A DNA stretch of 64,000 bases, from the NCBI RefSeq assembly GCF_022549225.1, contig NZ_JAKZFD010000003.1:186001-250000 (forward strand). Direction: 5' to 3'. Positions 27,097-36,025 of the stretch are shown piece after piece. Made by a program: the position numbers and the translations under genes. The DNA comes from Pelomonas sp. CA6 (GTDB lineage Bacteria; Pseudomonadota; Gammaproteobacteria; Burkholderiales; Burkholderiaceae_C). Under the pieces are notes generated by a model. That model searched no databases, was not told the DNA's origin, and worked only from the letters and a program-made list of their open reading frames with translations. The number at the start of each line of letters is the position of its first letter. The first letter of the stretch is position 1.

Positions 27097-27237
27097 ATCC
27101 GGCCGGCCCCAGCGCCGGCCGTTCCTTCTCCCTCCCATTCCATCTTCTACGGGCGCGCCCGCCATGTCGGCGCGCCTGCATCGACGTGCGTGCCAGGTCT
27201 TGCCTTGCCTGCCTGGCCGCCCGTGAGCGAGAGAACC

Positions 27238-29307
27238 ATGAGCTTCCGTCCCCATCCCACGCCCGTGGCCCTGGCCATCGCCATGGCCATCGCCGCCTCG
27301 AGCGCGGTGTCGGCCCCCGCCGATCCCGTCGTCGTCCAGACCCTGGCGCCCGTCGTCCTGACGACGACGCGCATGAGCGATCCGCTGCAGGTCGACACCG
27401 ACCCCAAGGCGCCGCGCCAGCCCATTCCGGCCCACGACGGCGCGGACCTGCTGAAGAGCATTCCCGGCTTCTCGGTGATCCGCAAGGGCGCCACCGATGG
27501 CGACCCGGTGTTCCGCGGCGCAGCCGGTTCCCGGCTGGGCATCCTGCTCGACGGGCAGGAGCTGTACGGCGGCTGCGGCGGGCGCATGGACCCGCCCACG
27601 GCCTATGTCTATCCGGAGTCCTATGACCGCGTGCGCATCCTCAAGGGACCGCAGTCGGTGCGTTACGGCGCGGGCCAGTCGGCCGGCGTGGTGCTGTTCG
27701 AGCGCGACTACCAGCGGCCGCAGGCCTGGCGCGTCAGCGCCGACGCGAGCCTCACGCTGGCCCGCTTCGGCCGCAACGACCAGATGCTGGATGCGGGCCT
27801 GGCGAGCCCGGACTTCTACCTGCGCGCCGGCGGCACGCGGGCCGACGCCGACAACTACCGCGACGGCAACGGCAAGGAGATCCATAGCTTCTATACGCGC
27901 TGGAGCAGCCACGCCGCGCTGGGCTGGACGCCCGACGCCGACACCCGGGCCGAGCTGTCCGTCGACCTGAGCGATGGCGAGGCGGCCTATGCCGACCGCG
28001 GAATGGACGGCGCCAAGTTCCGGCGCGAGAACAGCTCGCTGCTGTTCGAGAAGAAGCGCATCTCGTCGTTGTGGAAGGCCGTCGAGGCACGCCTCTACCG
28101 CAACCATGCCGACCATGTGATGGACAACTACAGCCTGCGGCCCAACCCGGGCACGGCCATGTCGTACGCGGCGATGAACCCCGACCGCACGACGCAGGGC
28201 GGGCGCGTCAGCGTCACGCTGACGCCGGCCGGTCCGTGGGAGCTGACCCTGGGGGTGGACGCGAAGCAGGACGACCACCGCTACCGCAGCGCCATGATGA
28301 AGGGCAGCGCGCAGGCGGCGACGCAGCTCTACCTGTCGCTGCCGCGCCAGTACGACATCAAGTCGCGGCAGTCCGGGGTGTTTGGCGAAGCCAGCGTGCA
28401 GCTGAGCGAACAGCGCAAGATCCTGGCCGGCCTGCGCGTCGACCGCCACCATGCCGAGGATCTGCGGCCCGACGGCTTCAGCGCCGCCACCTCGCCGGTC
28501 AACACCACGCGCGGGCAGGCGGACAAGCGGACGCTGAGCAGCGGCTTCGTCCGCTACGAGCAGCGGCTGCCCGACAGCGGCGGCTATGTCTACGCGGGGC
28601 TGGGGCATTCCGAGCGCTTCCCCGACTACTGGGAGCGCCTGCACAAGAGCCCGGCCGGCGGCAGCGTGTTCCTGTCGGTGAAGCCCGAGAAGCTCACGCA
28701 GTTGGATGTCGGTGCCAGCGTGGTGGTTGGCGCGCTGCAGCTGTCCGTTTCGGGCTTTTATGGCCGCAGCGCCGACTACATCCTGTTGAACTGGGACAAG
28801 GGCCAGACGCGCAACGTCGACACCACCTCCTACGGCGGCGAGCTGGATGCGCGCTACAAGCTGAGCCCGGCCTGGGACCTCACCGGCAGCCTGGCCTATG
28901 TGCACGGCCAGAACCGCACCGACCACAAGCCGCTGGCCCAGCAGCCGCCGCTGGAGCTGCGCCTGGGCAGCAACTACAGCCACGAGCGCCTGACGCTGGG
29001 CGTGCTGTGGCGCCTGGTGGCGTCGCAGGACCGCTTCGACCTGGGCTCGGGCAACATCGTTGCCAACGGCAAGGACCTCGGGCCGACGCCGGGCTTCGGC
29101 GTGCTGTCGCTGAACGCGGGTTACCGCTTCAACGAGAAGTTCCTGCTGACGGCGGGCATCGACAACCTGCTCGACAAGGCCTATGCGGAACACCTCTCGC
29201 GCGCCGGCCAGTCCGCCGGCATGAGCGGCATGGACCTGTACCCGCCCAACACGCGCATCAACGAACCCGGGCGCACCGTCTGGGCCAAGCTGCAGTTCAG
29301 CTATTGA
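27238..29307 (+). CDS. oprC: TonB-dependent copper receptor, OprC/NosA type
   Basis: A 689-residue outer-membrane receptor. A signal peptide (cleavage near SSAVSAPAD) and plug domain (VVLTTTRMSDPLQVDTDPKAPRQP, DLLKSIPGFSVIRKG, LDGQELYGGCGGRMDPPTAYVYP) precede the 22-strand barrel, which ends VWAKLQFSY with the C-terminal aromatic. The GGCGGRMDPPT block with its Cys and Met is typical of the copper-receptor subfamily. With the preceding DUF2946 gene it probably forms a copper-uptake unit; no copper-responsive operator was identified. A GAGAGAA stretch lies before ATG 27238. Confidence 0.88.
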   Translation: MSFRPHPTPVALAIAMAIAASSAVSAPADPVVVQTLAPVVLTTTRMSDPLQVDTDPKAPRQPIPAHDGADLLKSIPGFSVIRKGATDGDPVFRGAAGSRLGILLDGQELYGGCGGRMDPPTAYVYPESYDRVRILKGPQSVRYGAGQSAGVVLFERDYQRPQAWRVSADASLTLARFGRNDQMLDAGLASPDFYLRAGGTRADADNYRDGNGKEIHSFYTRWSSHAALGWTPDADTRAELSVDLSDGEAAYADRGMDGAKFRRENSSLLFEKKRISSLWKAVEARLYRNHADHVMDNYSLRPNPGTAMSYAAMNPDRTTQGGRVSVTLTPAGPWELTLGVDAKQDDHRYRSAMMKGSAQAATQLYLSLPRQYDIKSRQSGVFGEASVQLSEQRKILAGLRVDRHHAEDLRPDGFSAATSPVNTTRGQADKRTLSSGFVRYEQRLPDSGGYVYAGLGHSERFPDYWERLHKSPAGGSVFLSVKPEKLTQLDVGASVVVGALQLSVSGFYGRSADYILLNWDKGQTRNVDTTSYGGELDARYKLSPAWDLTGSLAYVHGQNRTDHKPLAQQPPLELRLGSNYSHERLTLGVLWRLVASQDRFDLGSGNIVANGKDLGPTPGFGVLSLNAGYRFNEKFLLTAGIDNLLDKAYAEHLSRAGQSAGMSGMDLYPPNTRINEPGRTVWAKLQFSY

Positions 29308-29425
29308 GCGGGAGGCGGGTGCGGCGCGTGGCACACCGGTTCGATGCCGTGTCCGGCCGGGCCGATCGCGCGGGCCCGCGTGGTGGCGGGCGTGATCTTG
29401 CGGGCGCGGTGCCGCGCGGCGCGCT

Positions 29426-30427
29426 TCAGGCGGCTTGCGCGTCAGGGCGTACTGGGCGCTGGTTCGCCGCCCAGTACTCGAAGCTTGCATCCAGCATCGC
29501 CTCCAGCTCGCCGGCGCGGTAGCCCAGCTGAGTTTCGGCGAGCCGCGAATCGCCCAGCATGTCGCCGGTGAGGATCTCCGCGAGCGCGGGGTTCAGGGCC
29601 GGACGCCGGCCGCTGACCTGTGACCACAGCGCGGAGAGCCGGCCCACTGCCTTCAACAACGGCGCGGGCACGGTGGCGGTCACGGGGCGGGCGTTCAGCC
29701 GGGCGGCGATGCCCGCGAAGACCTCCAGGTAGCTCGCCTGCGGGCCGGCCAGCACATAGCGCGCGGCGGGGTGCGCGTGCTCGGCCGCGGCGACGTGGGC
29801 GCGCGCGACCTCCCGCACGGGGCTGAAGCAGGCCCGGCCGCCCGGTGCCGCGCGGACCTTGCCGGCCGCGACGTCATCGAACATCCGTATCCAGCCGGCC
29901 TTGTCGAAGGGGCCCAGCATGTGCGAAGGGTGCAGGCTGACGGTCAACAGGCCGTCGCGCGTCGCTTGCTGGAGCAGGTCGTCGGCCATGCGCTTGCTGC
30001 GCAGATAGGGATTGGGGTCGCGGTCGCCGCGCAGCTCCGATTGCTCGTCGACCACGCCCAGGTCGGTGCGGAACAGGCCCAGCGTGGAGGTCGCGACGAC
30101 GCGGCGGGCCTCACGCTGCAGGGCGGCGCGCAGCAGGGTGCGCGTGGCGGCCACGTTGTCGCGCAGCAGCAGGTCCAGGTCGCCCATCCACATGGTGGTG
30201 GCCGCGGCGACATGGAACACCGCGTCGGCGCGGCGCGGGATGGCGGCCGTGGTGGTGGTCAGGTCCTGCAGCGAGCCCTGGCGCACGGTGATGCGTTCGC
30301 CACGCATCCAGTCCGGCACCTCGCCGCGAACCAGCGCGTGCACCTCCCAGTCCTGCCGCAGCAGCTCGCCGATCAGGTGGCGGCCGAGGAATCCGGCGCC
30401 GCCGGTGACAAATGCAGTCTTCTTCAT
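29426..30427 (-). CDS. NAD-dependent epimerase/dehydratase-type SDR
   Basis: A 333-residue extended short-chain dehydrogenase. The glycine-rich NAD(P) site is TGGAGFLGRHL at residues 8-18. The catalytic pair YxxxK is seen in NPYLRSKRMAD, preceded by the Ser/Thr block TSTLGLFR. LHPSHMLGP is the usual substrate-pocket segment. The substrate is unknown; relatives act on steroids, flavonoids or nucleotide sugars. It is divergent from a LysR gene across 82 bp, suggesting LysR control. ATG 30427 directly starts the Rossmann fold. Confidence 0.82.
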   Translation of the reverse strand: MKKTAFVTGGAGFLGRHLIGELLRQDWEVHALVRGEVPDWMRGERITVRQGSLQDLTTTTAAIPRRADAVFHVAAATTMWMGDLDLLLRDNVAATRTLLRAALQREARRVVATSTLGLFRTDLGVVDEQSELRGDRDPNPYLRSKRMADDLLQQATRDGLLTVSLHPSHMLGPFDKAGWIRMFDDVAAGKVRAAPGGRACFSPVREVARAHVAAAEHAHPAARYVLAGPQASYLEVFAGIAARLNARPVTATVPAPLLKAVGRLSALWSQVSGRRPALNPALAEILTGDMLGDSRLAETQLGYRAGELEAMLDASFEYWAANQRPVRPDAQAA

Positions 30428-30509
30428 GTCCAGTCGTCTCATCATGCAAGGCTGCAGCGTAGTGGCCGGCCTTCCTAGAATGGAAGGCCTGCAAAGCCGT
30501 TGTGCATTT

Positions 30510-31385
30510 ATGAAAAACATCAGCTGGGACGACATCCGCCTGCTCGTCGCGTTGTCGGAACACGGGTCGCTGCTCGACGCGGGCCGCGCGCTGGGGCTGG
30601 CCACGACGACGGTGTCGCGCCGCATCGCCAGCCTGGAGCAGGGCCTGGGCGCGCACTTGGTGCACCGAACCTATGGCGGCACCTTGCTGACCGATGCCGG
30701 GCGGCGCCTGGTCGGCGCGGCGACGCCGGTGGCGCTCCAGTTCGAGGCGCTGATCCGCGCGGCGCTGGGATCGGACCAGGCGCTCGAAGGCCTGATCAAG
30801 CTGACGCTGGTGGAGGGCCTGGCACCGCTGGCCGTGCAGGCCATCCAGACCTTCAGGCTGCAGCATCCCAAGGTGAGTTTCGAACTGGACAGCGCCAACC
30901 GGCCGCTGGACATGAGCAAGGGCGAGGCCGACATCGCGCTGCGCACGGTGAGGCCGGCGTCGCAGGGGTTGGTGCTGCGGCAGGTGGGGACGATTCACTT
31001 CGGCGTGTATGGCGCGCGAGCCCAGTTCGGCACGCGCGCGGTGGCGCAGGGCAACGAACTGCTGTCGCGCTGCGACGCGGTGGTGCTGGGTGGCGAGCTG
31101 CAGGGGCTCAAGGAAAGCCGCTGGCTGGCGGCGCGGGCGCGCGCGGTGGTGCTGCAGACGCAGACGCTGTCCTCGCTGATGGCGGCGGTCGCCAGCGGCG
31201 TGGGGATCGGCGTGATCCCGGACGAGCTGGCGGCCGGCGACGCGTCGCTGTGCCGGCTGGGCACCTGCACCGCGGTGCCGCGCAAGGCGCTGTGGCTGGT
31301 GATGAACCGGCGCGCGGCGCAGACGGCGCGGGTGCGCGCCTTTGCCCAGCACATGGCGCAGACTTTGCAGGACTTCGTGCGCTGA
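30510..31385 (+). CDS. LysR family transcriptional regulator
   Basis: A 291-residue regulator with the N-terminal HTH (WDDIRLLVALSEHGSLLDAGRAL, TTTVSRRIASLEQGLGAHLVHR) and a LysR substrate-binding domain containing the usual GVGIGVIPDELA segment. It is divergent from the SDR gene, its likely target. ATG 30510 starts the HTH directly; the long upstream open frame is antisense shadow. It converges on the next gene pair. Confidence 0.88.
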   Translation: MKNISWDDIRLLVALSEHGSLLDAGRALGLATTTVSRRIASLEQGLGAHLVHRTYGGTLLTDAGRRLVGAATPVALQFEALIRAALGSDQALEGLIKLTLVEGLAPLAVQAIQTFRLQHPKVSFELDSANRPLDMSKGEADIALRTVRPASQGLVLRQVGTIHFGVYGARAQFGTRAVAQGNELLSRCDAVVLGGELQGLKESRWLAARARAVVLQTQTLSSLMAAVASGVGIGVIPDELAAGDASLCRLGTCTAVPRKALWLVMNRRAAQTARVRAFAQHMAQTLQDFVR

Positions 31386-31407
31386 GCGCGGCGCGCCGCC
31401 GCGCGGC

Positions 31408-32310
31408 CTATTGGGGGAACAGGGTGGAGCGGTGCGCGCCAAACGCCGCCATCACGCCGTCGGCCACCGCCAGCGCCACGCTGCCCGCGGCGCGCGCGGC
31501 GTCCCCACAGGCGAACACGTGGGGCACGCTGGTGGCCTGCACGGCGCCGACCCTGATGAACTCGCCCATGGGGCTTTCTTCGATCTCGCAGCCCAGCTGG
31601 CGTGCGACCGGGCTGGCCAGCCGGCAATACGGCTGGGTGAACAGCCCATTCATCGCGAACCGGCGGCCGTCCTCCAGCCACACATCGGCCAGGCCATCGA
31701 TGCGCGCGATGGGCGCGGACTCGAGTCGGGTGCCGCGCGCGGACAGCGCGGCCAGGTCCTCGTCGCTGGGGATGTAGGCGCCGTTGGTGAACAGCGTGGT
31801 CGGGCCCCAGTCGGGCAGCATCAGCGCGTGGTGCAGGGCCAGCGGCGACGCGGCGACGATGCCGATGGGGCCCGCATCCAACTCGTAGCCGTGGCAGTAG
31901 GGACAGTGGAAGACGCTGCGCCCCCAGCGTTCGGCCAGGCCCGGCACCGGGGGCAGCTCGTCGCGGACGCCGGTGGCGAGGATGAGCCGGGCCGCGCTGA
32001 CGGTCTGCTCGCCGACCTCGAATTGCAGCCGGCCATCGTCCGCGACCCGGGCCGCGTCGGCGCGGCCGTCCAGCCAGCGCACGCTGGGGTAGCGCAGCAG
32101 CTGCCGGCGGCCTTCGTCGGCGATGGCCGCGGGAGCCTGGCCGTCGCGGGTCAGGAAGCCATGGGCGTGGCCGCCCGCGTCGTCGACGAAGCGGTTGCGG
32201 CGCTGGCCCGCGTCGACCACCAGCACCTGGCGGCGCGCCCGTGCCAGTTGCAAGGCGGCGGACAGGCCGGCGTAGCTGCCGCCGATGACGGCGAAGTCAG
32301 TCTTCATCAT
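31408..32310 (-). CDS. Thioredoxin-reductase-like FAD/NAD(P) oxidoreductase
   Basis: A 300-residue flavoprotein. The FAD site is VIGGSYAGLSAALQLARA, the NAD(P) region lies around VAASPLALHHALMLP, the second FAD motif is PHVFACGDAARAAGSVALAVADG, and a redox CPYC disulfide sits in FHCPYCHGYEL. It resembles TrxB but without a linked thioredoxin gene. It overlaps the Rrf2 gene by 14 bases, so the two are translated from one mRNA. Rrf2 proteins sense redox or nitric oxide, which suits a redox-responsive disulfide reductase. Confidence 0.85.
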   Translation of the reverse strand: MMKTDFAVIGGSYAGLSAALQLARARRQVLVVDAGQRRNRFVDDAGGHAHGFLTRDGQAPAAIADEGRRQLLRYPSVRWLDGRADAARVADDGRLQFEVGEQTVSAARLILATGVRDELPPVPGLAERWGRSVFHCPYCHGYELDAGPIGIVAASPLALHHALMLPDWGPTTLFTNGAYIPSDEDLAALSARGTRLESAPIARIDGLADVWLEDGRRFAMNGLFTQPYCRLASPVARQLGCEIEESPMGEFIRVGAVQATSVPHVFACGDAARAAGSVALAVADGVMAAFGAHRSTLFPQ

Positions 32311-32770
32311 GGGAATGCTCCTCGAGTCGATGCCAGCCCTGGCCCTGGGCGGCCATGCGGCGGTGGAAGTCCTGCGCCAGCGCGGCCAGGGTCACGCGGC
32401 CCAGCCGCTGCAGCAGCGCGGCCTCGGCCTCCTGGACCGCGGCGCCCAGCGCCTCGTTGACCGCCAGCGCCACCAGGCATTGCGGACGGTCTTCGCGAAA
32501 GCCCAGCGACACCAGGGCCGGCGCGCCCAGCGCCTCGTGCACGTCGCGCAGCGTGATGCGCTCCAGCGCGCACGACAGCACCCAGCCCCCGCCATGGCCC
32601 TTGGCCGAGGCCACGAAGCCGGCCTCGCGCAGCCCCGTCATCAGCCGGCGCAGCGCCACGGGATGGGTCTGCATGGCCCGGGCCAGGGATTCGGAGGTGC
32701 TCGGCTGGTCGTTCTCGGCCATGTGCAGCAGCACATGCAGGATGTCGGAGAGCTGGCTGTTTCTTTTCAT
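32297..32770 (-). CDS. Rrf2 family transcriptional regulator
   Basis: A 157-residue regulator. It has an Rrf2 winged HTH (MKRNSQLSDILHVLLHMAEND, ESLARAMQTHPVALRRLMTGLREAGFV) and the wing GHGGGWVLSCALERITLRDVHEAL. Unlike IscR and NsrR it lacks the three-Cys iron-sulfur cluster; only one cysteine (PQCLVALAVNEAL) remains in the effector part, so a simple thiol or other sensing mode is likely. It overlaps and precedes the thioredoxin-reductase-like gene, which is its probable target along with itself. Confidence 0.88.
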   Translation of the reverse strand: MKRNSQLSDILHVLLHMAENDQPSTSESLARAMQTHPVALRRLMTGLREAGFVASAKGHGGGWVLSCALERITLRDVHEALGAPALVSLGFREDRPQCLVALAVNEALGAAVQEAEAALLQRLGRVTLAALAQDFHRRMAAQGQGWHRLEEHSHDED

Positions 32771-33164
32771 GCAACATTATTAGTTGCTTGATGAATGCCT
32801 TGCCCGACCCAGGGGCTTTGCGCGCGGCAGGGGGGGGCCGCGCGCCGGCCCCGTCCGTGCAGGGCCCCGGGGTGACCGGTTGTTTGTATCAGTTTGGACC
32901 GGGTGCCCGTCAGCGTGCCGGGCCCGTGCATGGGCGCGCAATTTTTCGCACTCTCATGACCCAGAGCGAGGTCCGATCGCGGGCGGGGGCAAAACGTGAA
33001 ATAGGTCAAGTCCGCCGACTATCGACTATCGTTTCTATCACTTAGGATTTGATCCATTGCAAGAAGCCGGTGGGTCGTTTAAAGCGGCCGGTCCTTGCGA
33101 GTGCCTTCCGGGCCCAGGGCTGTGTACCTGGGGCCGGCCCCAAGCCTGGCCGGAGACCGCCACG
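32771..33164. other. Divergent control region of the Rrf2 operon and the sensor-GGDEF gene
   Basis: A 394-bp interval without a gene. It contains AT-rich ATTATTAGTTG next to the Rrf2 start, an extremely G/C-rich block around 32830-32870, and a tandem 7-bp direct repeat GACTATC-GACTATC at 33017-33030 followed by TTTCTATCACTTAGG. The last part is the likely promoter zone of the GGDEF gene, but no exact -35/-10 pair could be fixed. Confidence 0.4.
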
Positions 33165-35048
33165 ATGGAGCGTCAGCTCGCCGATCAGCCCAAGCCCCTG
33201 ATGCGCCTGGCGCCACTGCTGGTGCTGGGCAATCTTGTCGTCGCCGCGATCCTGGTCATCGTGACGGTGCTGAGCCTGAAGGAGAGCCGCGAGTCCGACA
33301 AGGCCTTCGCGCGCCAGGCGGCGGACAACCTGGCGAACAGCGTGGCCATCGAGGTCGGCGCGGAACTGCGCCTGGTCGACAACGGCCTGGCCACGATCGC
33401 GGGGCTGTATGCCCGGGCCTCGGAGGCGCAGCGGCAGCAGGTGCTGGCGGAAGCCGTGGCGCAGCAGCGGGTGCTGCTGCCTCAGGTCATGGCCTTGAGG
33501 GCTGCTGACGCGCATGGGGCGGTGCAGGTCGGCCTGGGCCGCGACGAGCCGCCCACATCGGTGTGGGACCGCCCCTACTTCGAGCAGGCCCGGCATGTGG
33601 ACACCATGGTCATGTCCGAGCCGGTGCGGAGCCGGGTGACCGGTCAGTGGAGCATCGTGCTGGCGCGGCGGCTGGTGGGCGCGGACGGCGGGTTCGCCGG
33701 GGTCGTGTATGCGGTGATGACCTCGGACCATTTCACCGACCGCTTCCGGACACTGGACCTCGGCGATGCGGGCGCGATGGCGCTGCGCACGGATTCGATG
33801 CGCCTGGTCTCGTGGTTTTCCACGGCCGAACCCCGCATGGCCCGAGGCTACGGCGAAGTGAATCCGTCGCCGGGCTTGGTGCGCCAGTTCTCGATCAACC
33901 GGGATCATGGAGAATTTGAGGGCCGCACCGGGCTGGATGGCCAGGAGCGCATCTCGGCCTACCGCCGCATTCCCGACTACCCGCTCATCGCGATCACCGG
34001 TCTGGGGACACAGAGCGCGCTGGCGTCCTGGCGGCGGGAGGCCCTGGTTCAGGCCGCGCTGGTGGCCGTCATCCTGCTGACGATCGCGGCGTTCTCCCTC
34101 TACATCCATCGCAAGCACGGCCAGGAGCGCCGCGCGCGCATCGCGGCGCTCAAGCTGGCGCGCGAGCAGAACCTGATGCTGGACAACGACCTGGTCGGCA
34201 TGATGCGCGTGCGCGACCGCAGCATCGCCTGGAACAACCGCGCGCTGGATCAGATCCTGGGCTACCTGCCGTCGGAGCTGCAGGGCGCGCCGACCCGCCA
34301 GCTGCACCTGGACGATGCGTCGTACGACAAGGTCTGCAACGCCGGTGGGGCCGCGCTGGCCGCGGGCCGGCGCTTCCGTACGCAGATCAAGATGCGCAAG
34401 AAGAACGGCGATCCGGTCTGGATTGACGTCAGCGGCATGGCGGTTTCCGAGACCGAGAGCCTGTGGATGCTGGCCGACATCGAGGCTCTGAAGCGCAGCG
34501 AGGAGTCGGCCTACGACCTGGCGCTGCGCGACGCGCTGACGGGCCTGCCGAACCGGCGTCTGTTCGAGGAGAAGCTCAGCGACGTGCTGGCCCATGCCTC
34601 GCGCGACAGCCGCAACGCGGCGGTCTGCTTCATTGACCTGGACGGCTTCAAGCTGATCAACGACACGCATGGCCACGACGCCGGCGACGCGGTGCTGCGC
34701 GAGGTGGGCACGGTGCTGCAGGACACGGTGCGCGGCAACGACGTGGTGGCGCGCCTGGGCGGCGACGAGTTCGCGCTGGTGCTGAGCAGCGTGCCCACGC
34801 TGAACGAGGCCATCCAGGTGATGCAGCGCTGCCGGGAGCGCATCCGCCGCCAGATCTCGCTGGGCAAGGGGCTGCAGGTGTCGGTCGACGCCAGCGTCGG
34901 CATCGCGATCGGCAATGGCACGATGGCGGCACCCGATCTGATCCGGCGCGCCGACGAGGCCATGTACATCGCCAAGCGCGGCCACACCGGCATCCATGTG
35001 TGGCAGGAGGCGCGCGGCCACCTGCAGGTGGTGCAGGGCAAGCGCTGA
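33165..35048 (+). CDS. Membrane sensor diguanylate cyclase (dCache-PAS-GGDEF)
   Basis: A 627-residue protein. TM1 (about 12-35) is followed by an extracytoplasmic dCache-like sensor (WDRPYFEQARHVDTMVMSEPV, WSIVLARRLVGADG). TM2 (about 290-315) leads to a PAS region (RDRSIAWNNRALDQILGYLPSEL) and a C-terminal GGDEF domain (DALTGLPNRRLFEEKL). The active site is intact (GGDEF) and an RxxD I-site (RGND) lies five residues before it, so it should make cyclic di-GMP with feedback inhibition. No EAL domain is present. ATG 33165 precedes TM1. The ligand is unknown. Confidence 0.9.
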   Translation: MERQLADQPKPLMRLAPLLVLGNLVVAAILVIVTVLSLKESRESDKAFARQAADNLANSVAIEVGAELRLVDNGLATIAGLYARASEAQRQQVLAEAVAQQRVLLPQVMALRAADAHGAVQVGLGRDEPPTSVWDRPYFEQARHVDTMVMSEPVRSRVTGQWSIVLARRLVGADGGFAGVVYAVMTSDHFTDRFRTLDLGDAGAMALRTDSMRLVSWFSTAEPRMARGYGEVNPSPGLVRQFSINRDHGEFEGRTGLDGQERISAYRRIPDYPLIAITGLGTQSALASWRREALVQAALVAVILLTIAAFSLYIHRKHGQERRARIAALKLAREQNLMLDNDLVGMMRVRDRSIAWNNRALDQILGYLPSELQGAPTRQLHLDDASYDKVCNAGGAALAAGRRFRTQIKMRKKNGDPVWIDVSGMAVSETESLWMLADIEALKRSEESAYDLALRDALTGLPNRRLFEEKLSDVLAHASRDSRNAAVCFIDLDGFKLINDTHGHDAGDAVLREVGTVLQDTVRGNDVVARLGGDEFALVLSSVPTLNEAIQVMQRCRERIRRQISLGKGLQVSVDASVGIAIGNGTMAAPDLIRRADEAMYIAKRGHTGIHVWQEARGHLQVVQGKR

Positions 35049-35061
35049 GCGGCGGTGCCGC

Positions 35062-35928
35062 TCAATCGCCGGCGTCGGGGTTGCCGCCGGCCGGTGCGGC
35101 GGGGGAGGGCGCCTGCAGCGGCGATTCCGTCGCGTAGCTCTGCATCCCGAAGCTGTAGCGCAGACGCCCCTGGCCCTGGCGCCCTCGGCTCTCGGCTTCG
35201 ATGACCTCGCGGTTGAGCTGGTCGGCGAAGCGCCGGCCCCAGCGCCGCACCATGGCGTGCAGCTGTGCCACATCCTCGGGCAGCAGGTCTTCGCCGCGGA
35301 CCGAGAACAGGTAATGCGCGTCGGGGTCGTGGTAGAGCCGGTCCCAGGCCGCCTCCAGCCGGTGGGCGGCGATCACGGCGCTGCGCGCCAGGCTTTGCAG
35401 CTCCTCTCCCGCGGCGCGCTCGGGCGCGGCCCAGCACACGCGGCCCTGCTCGTCCAGGCTGACCGCGCCCAGCTGCAGCCAGGTGTCCAGCAAGGCCTTG
35501 GGTGGCACGCCCTTGGTGACCTCCTCGATCAGGTCCTCGAAGGTGGGCCGCAGGGCCTCACGCGCCTGGCTGCGCCGCTCCAGCGCGCGCGGCGCGCCCT
35601 CGTCGTCGACAAAGCGGGCATCCCCGCTCCAGAGCGACATCACCAGATCCAGCAGGCTGCGGCGGCGACGCTCGGACTGGTCCAGCGGCGCCTCGGTGCC
35701 GATGCGCTTGACGTCCTTGCGGTGCACGCCGGTGAGGGTGCTGAGCGCCGCGTCGGTGACGCGCCGGCCCTCCTGCGTCAGCTGCTGCGTGGCCTGCTCG
35801 ATGTAGACGCGCTTGGACAACTCCACGAGGTCGTTGAGCCCCACGCCCTCGCGCACCATCAGGCGGATCAGCGGGCGCAGCAGCAGGGTCGCGATGTGCA
35901 GGGTCTGCTCTTGGGTGTTGGTGCTCAT
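35062..35928 (-). CDS. DUF6502 family protein
   Basis: A 288-residue cytosolic protein, mostly helical, starting MSTNTQEQTLHIATLLLRPL. The IRLMVREGVGLNDLVELSKRVYIEQA block and the following TDAALSTLTGVHRKDVKRI are HTH-like and match the DUF6502 pattern as I remember it. Function is unknown; a DNA-binding role is conceivable. It converges with the GGDEF gene (13 bp between stops) and is divergent from the acid phosphatase. Confidence 0.7.
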   Translation of the reverse strand: MSTNTQEQTLHIATLLLRPLIRLMVREGVGLNDLVELSKRVYIEQATQQLTQEGRRVTDAALSTLTGVHRKDVKRIGTEAPLDQSERRRRSLLDLVMSLWSGDARFVDDEGAPRALERRSQAREALRPTFEDLIEEVTKGVPPKALLDTWLQLGAVSLDEQGRVCWAAPERAAGEELQSLARSAVIAAHRLEAAWDRLYHDPDAHYLFSVRGEDLLPEDVAQLHAMVRRWGRRFADQLNREVIEAESRGRQGQGRLRYSFGMQSYATESPLQAPSPAAPAGGNPDAGD

Positions 35929-36025
35929 GGACGGACGGGGACGGGGGTCTGCGGGTTAGCCTGTATTTGCGATTTTTTCGCACAAATTGACAATGGCGGG
36001 CAATCGCACCTCATTCTCCGTCGTC

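Noticed and set aside
26452-29490. About 1000-codon minus-strand frame opposite the copper receptor
   Set aside because: Same antisense artefact; the plus strand has DUF2946 and OprC with full motifs.
33003-33040. Sigma-28 (FliA) promoter before the sensor-GGDEF gene (TCAAGT...GCCGACTATC)
   Set aside because: The two boxes resemble FliA elements but their spacing is far too short and the -10 match is poor.
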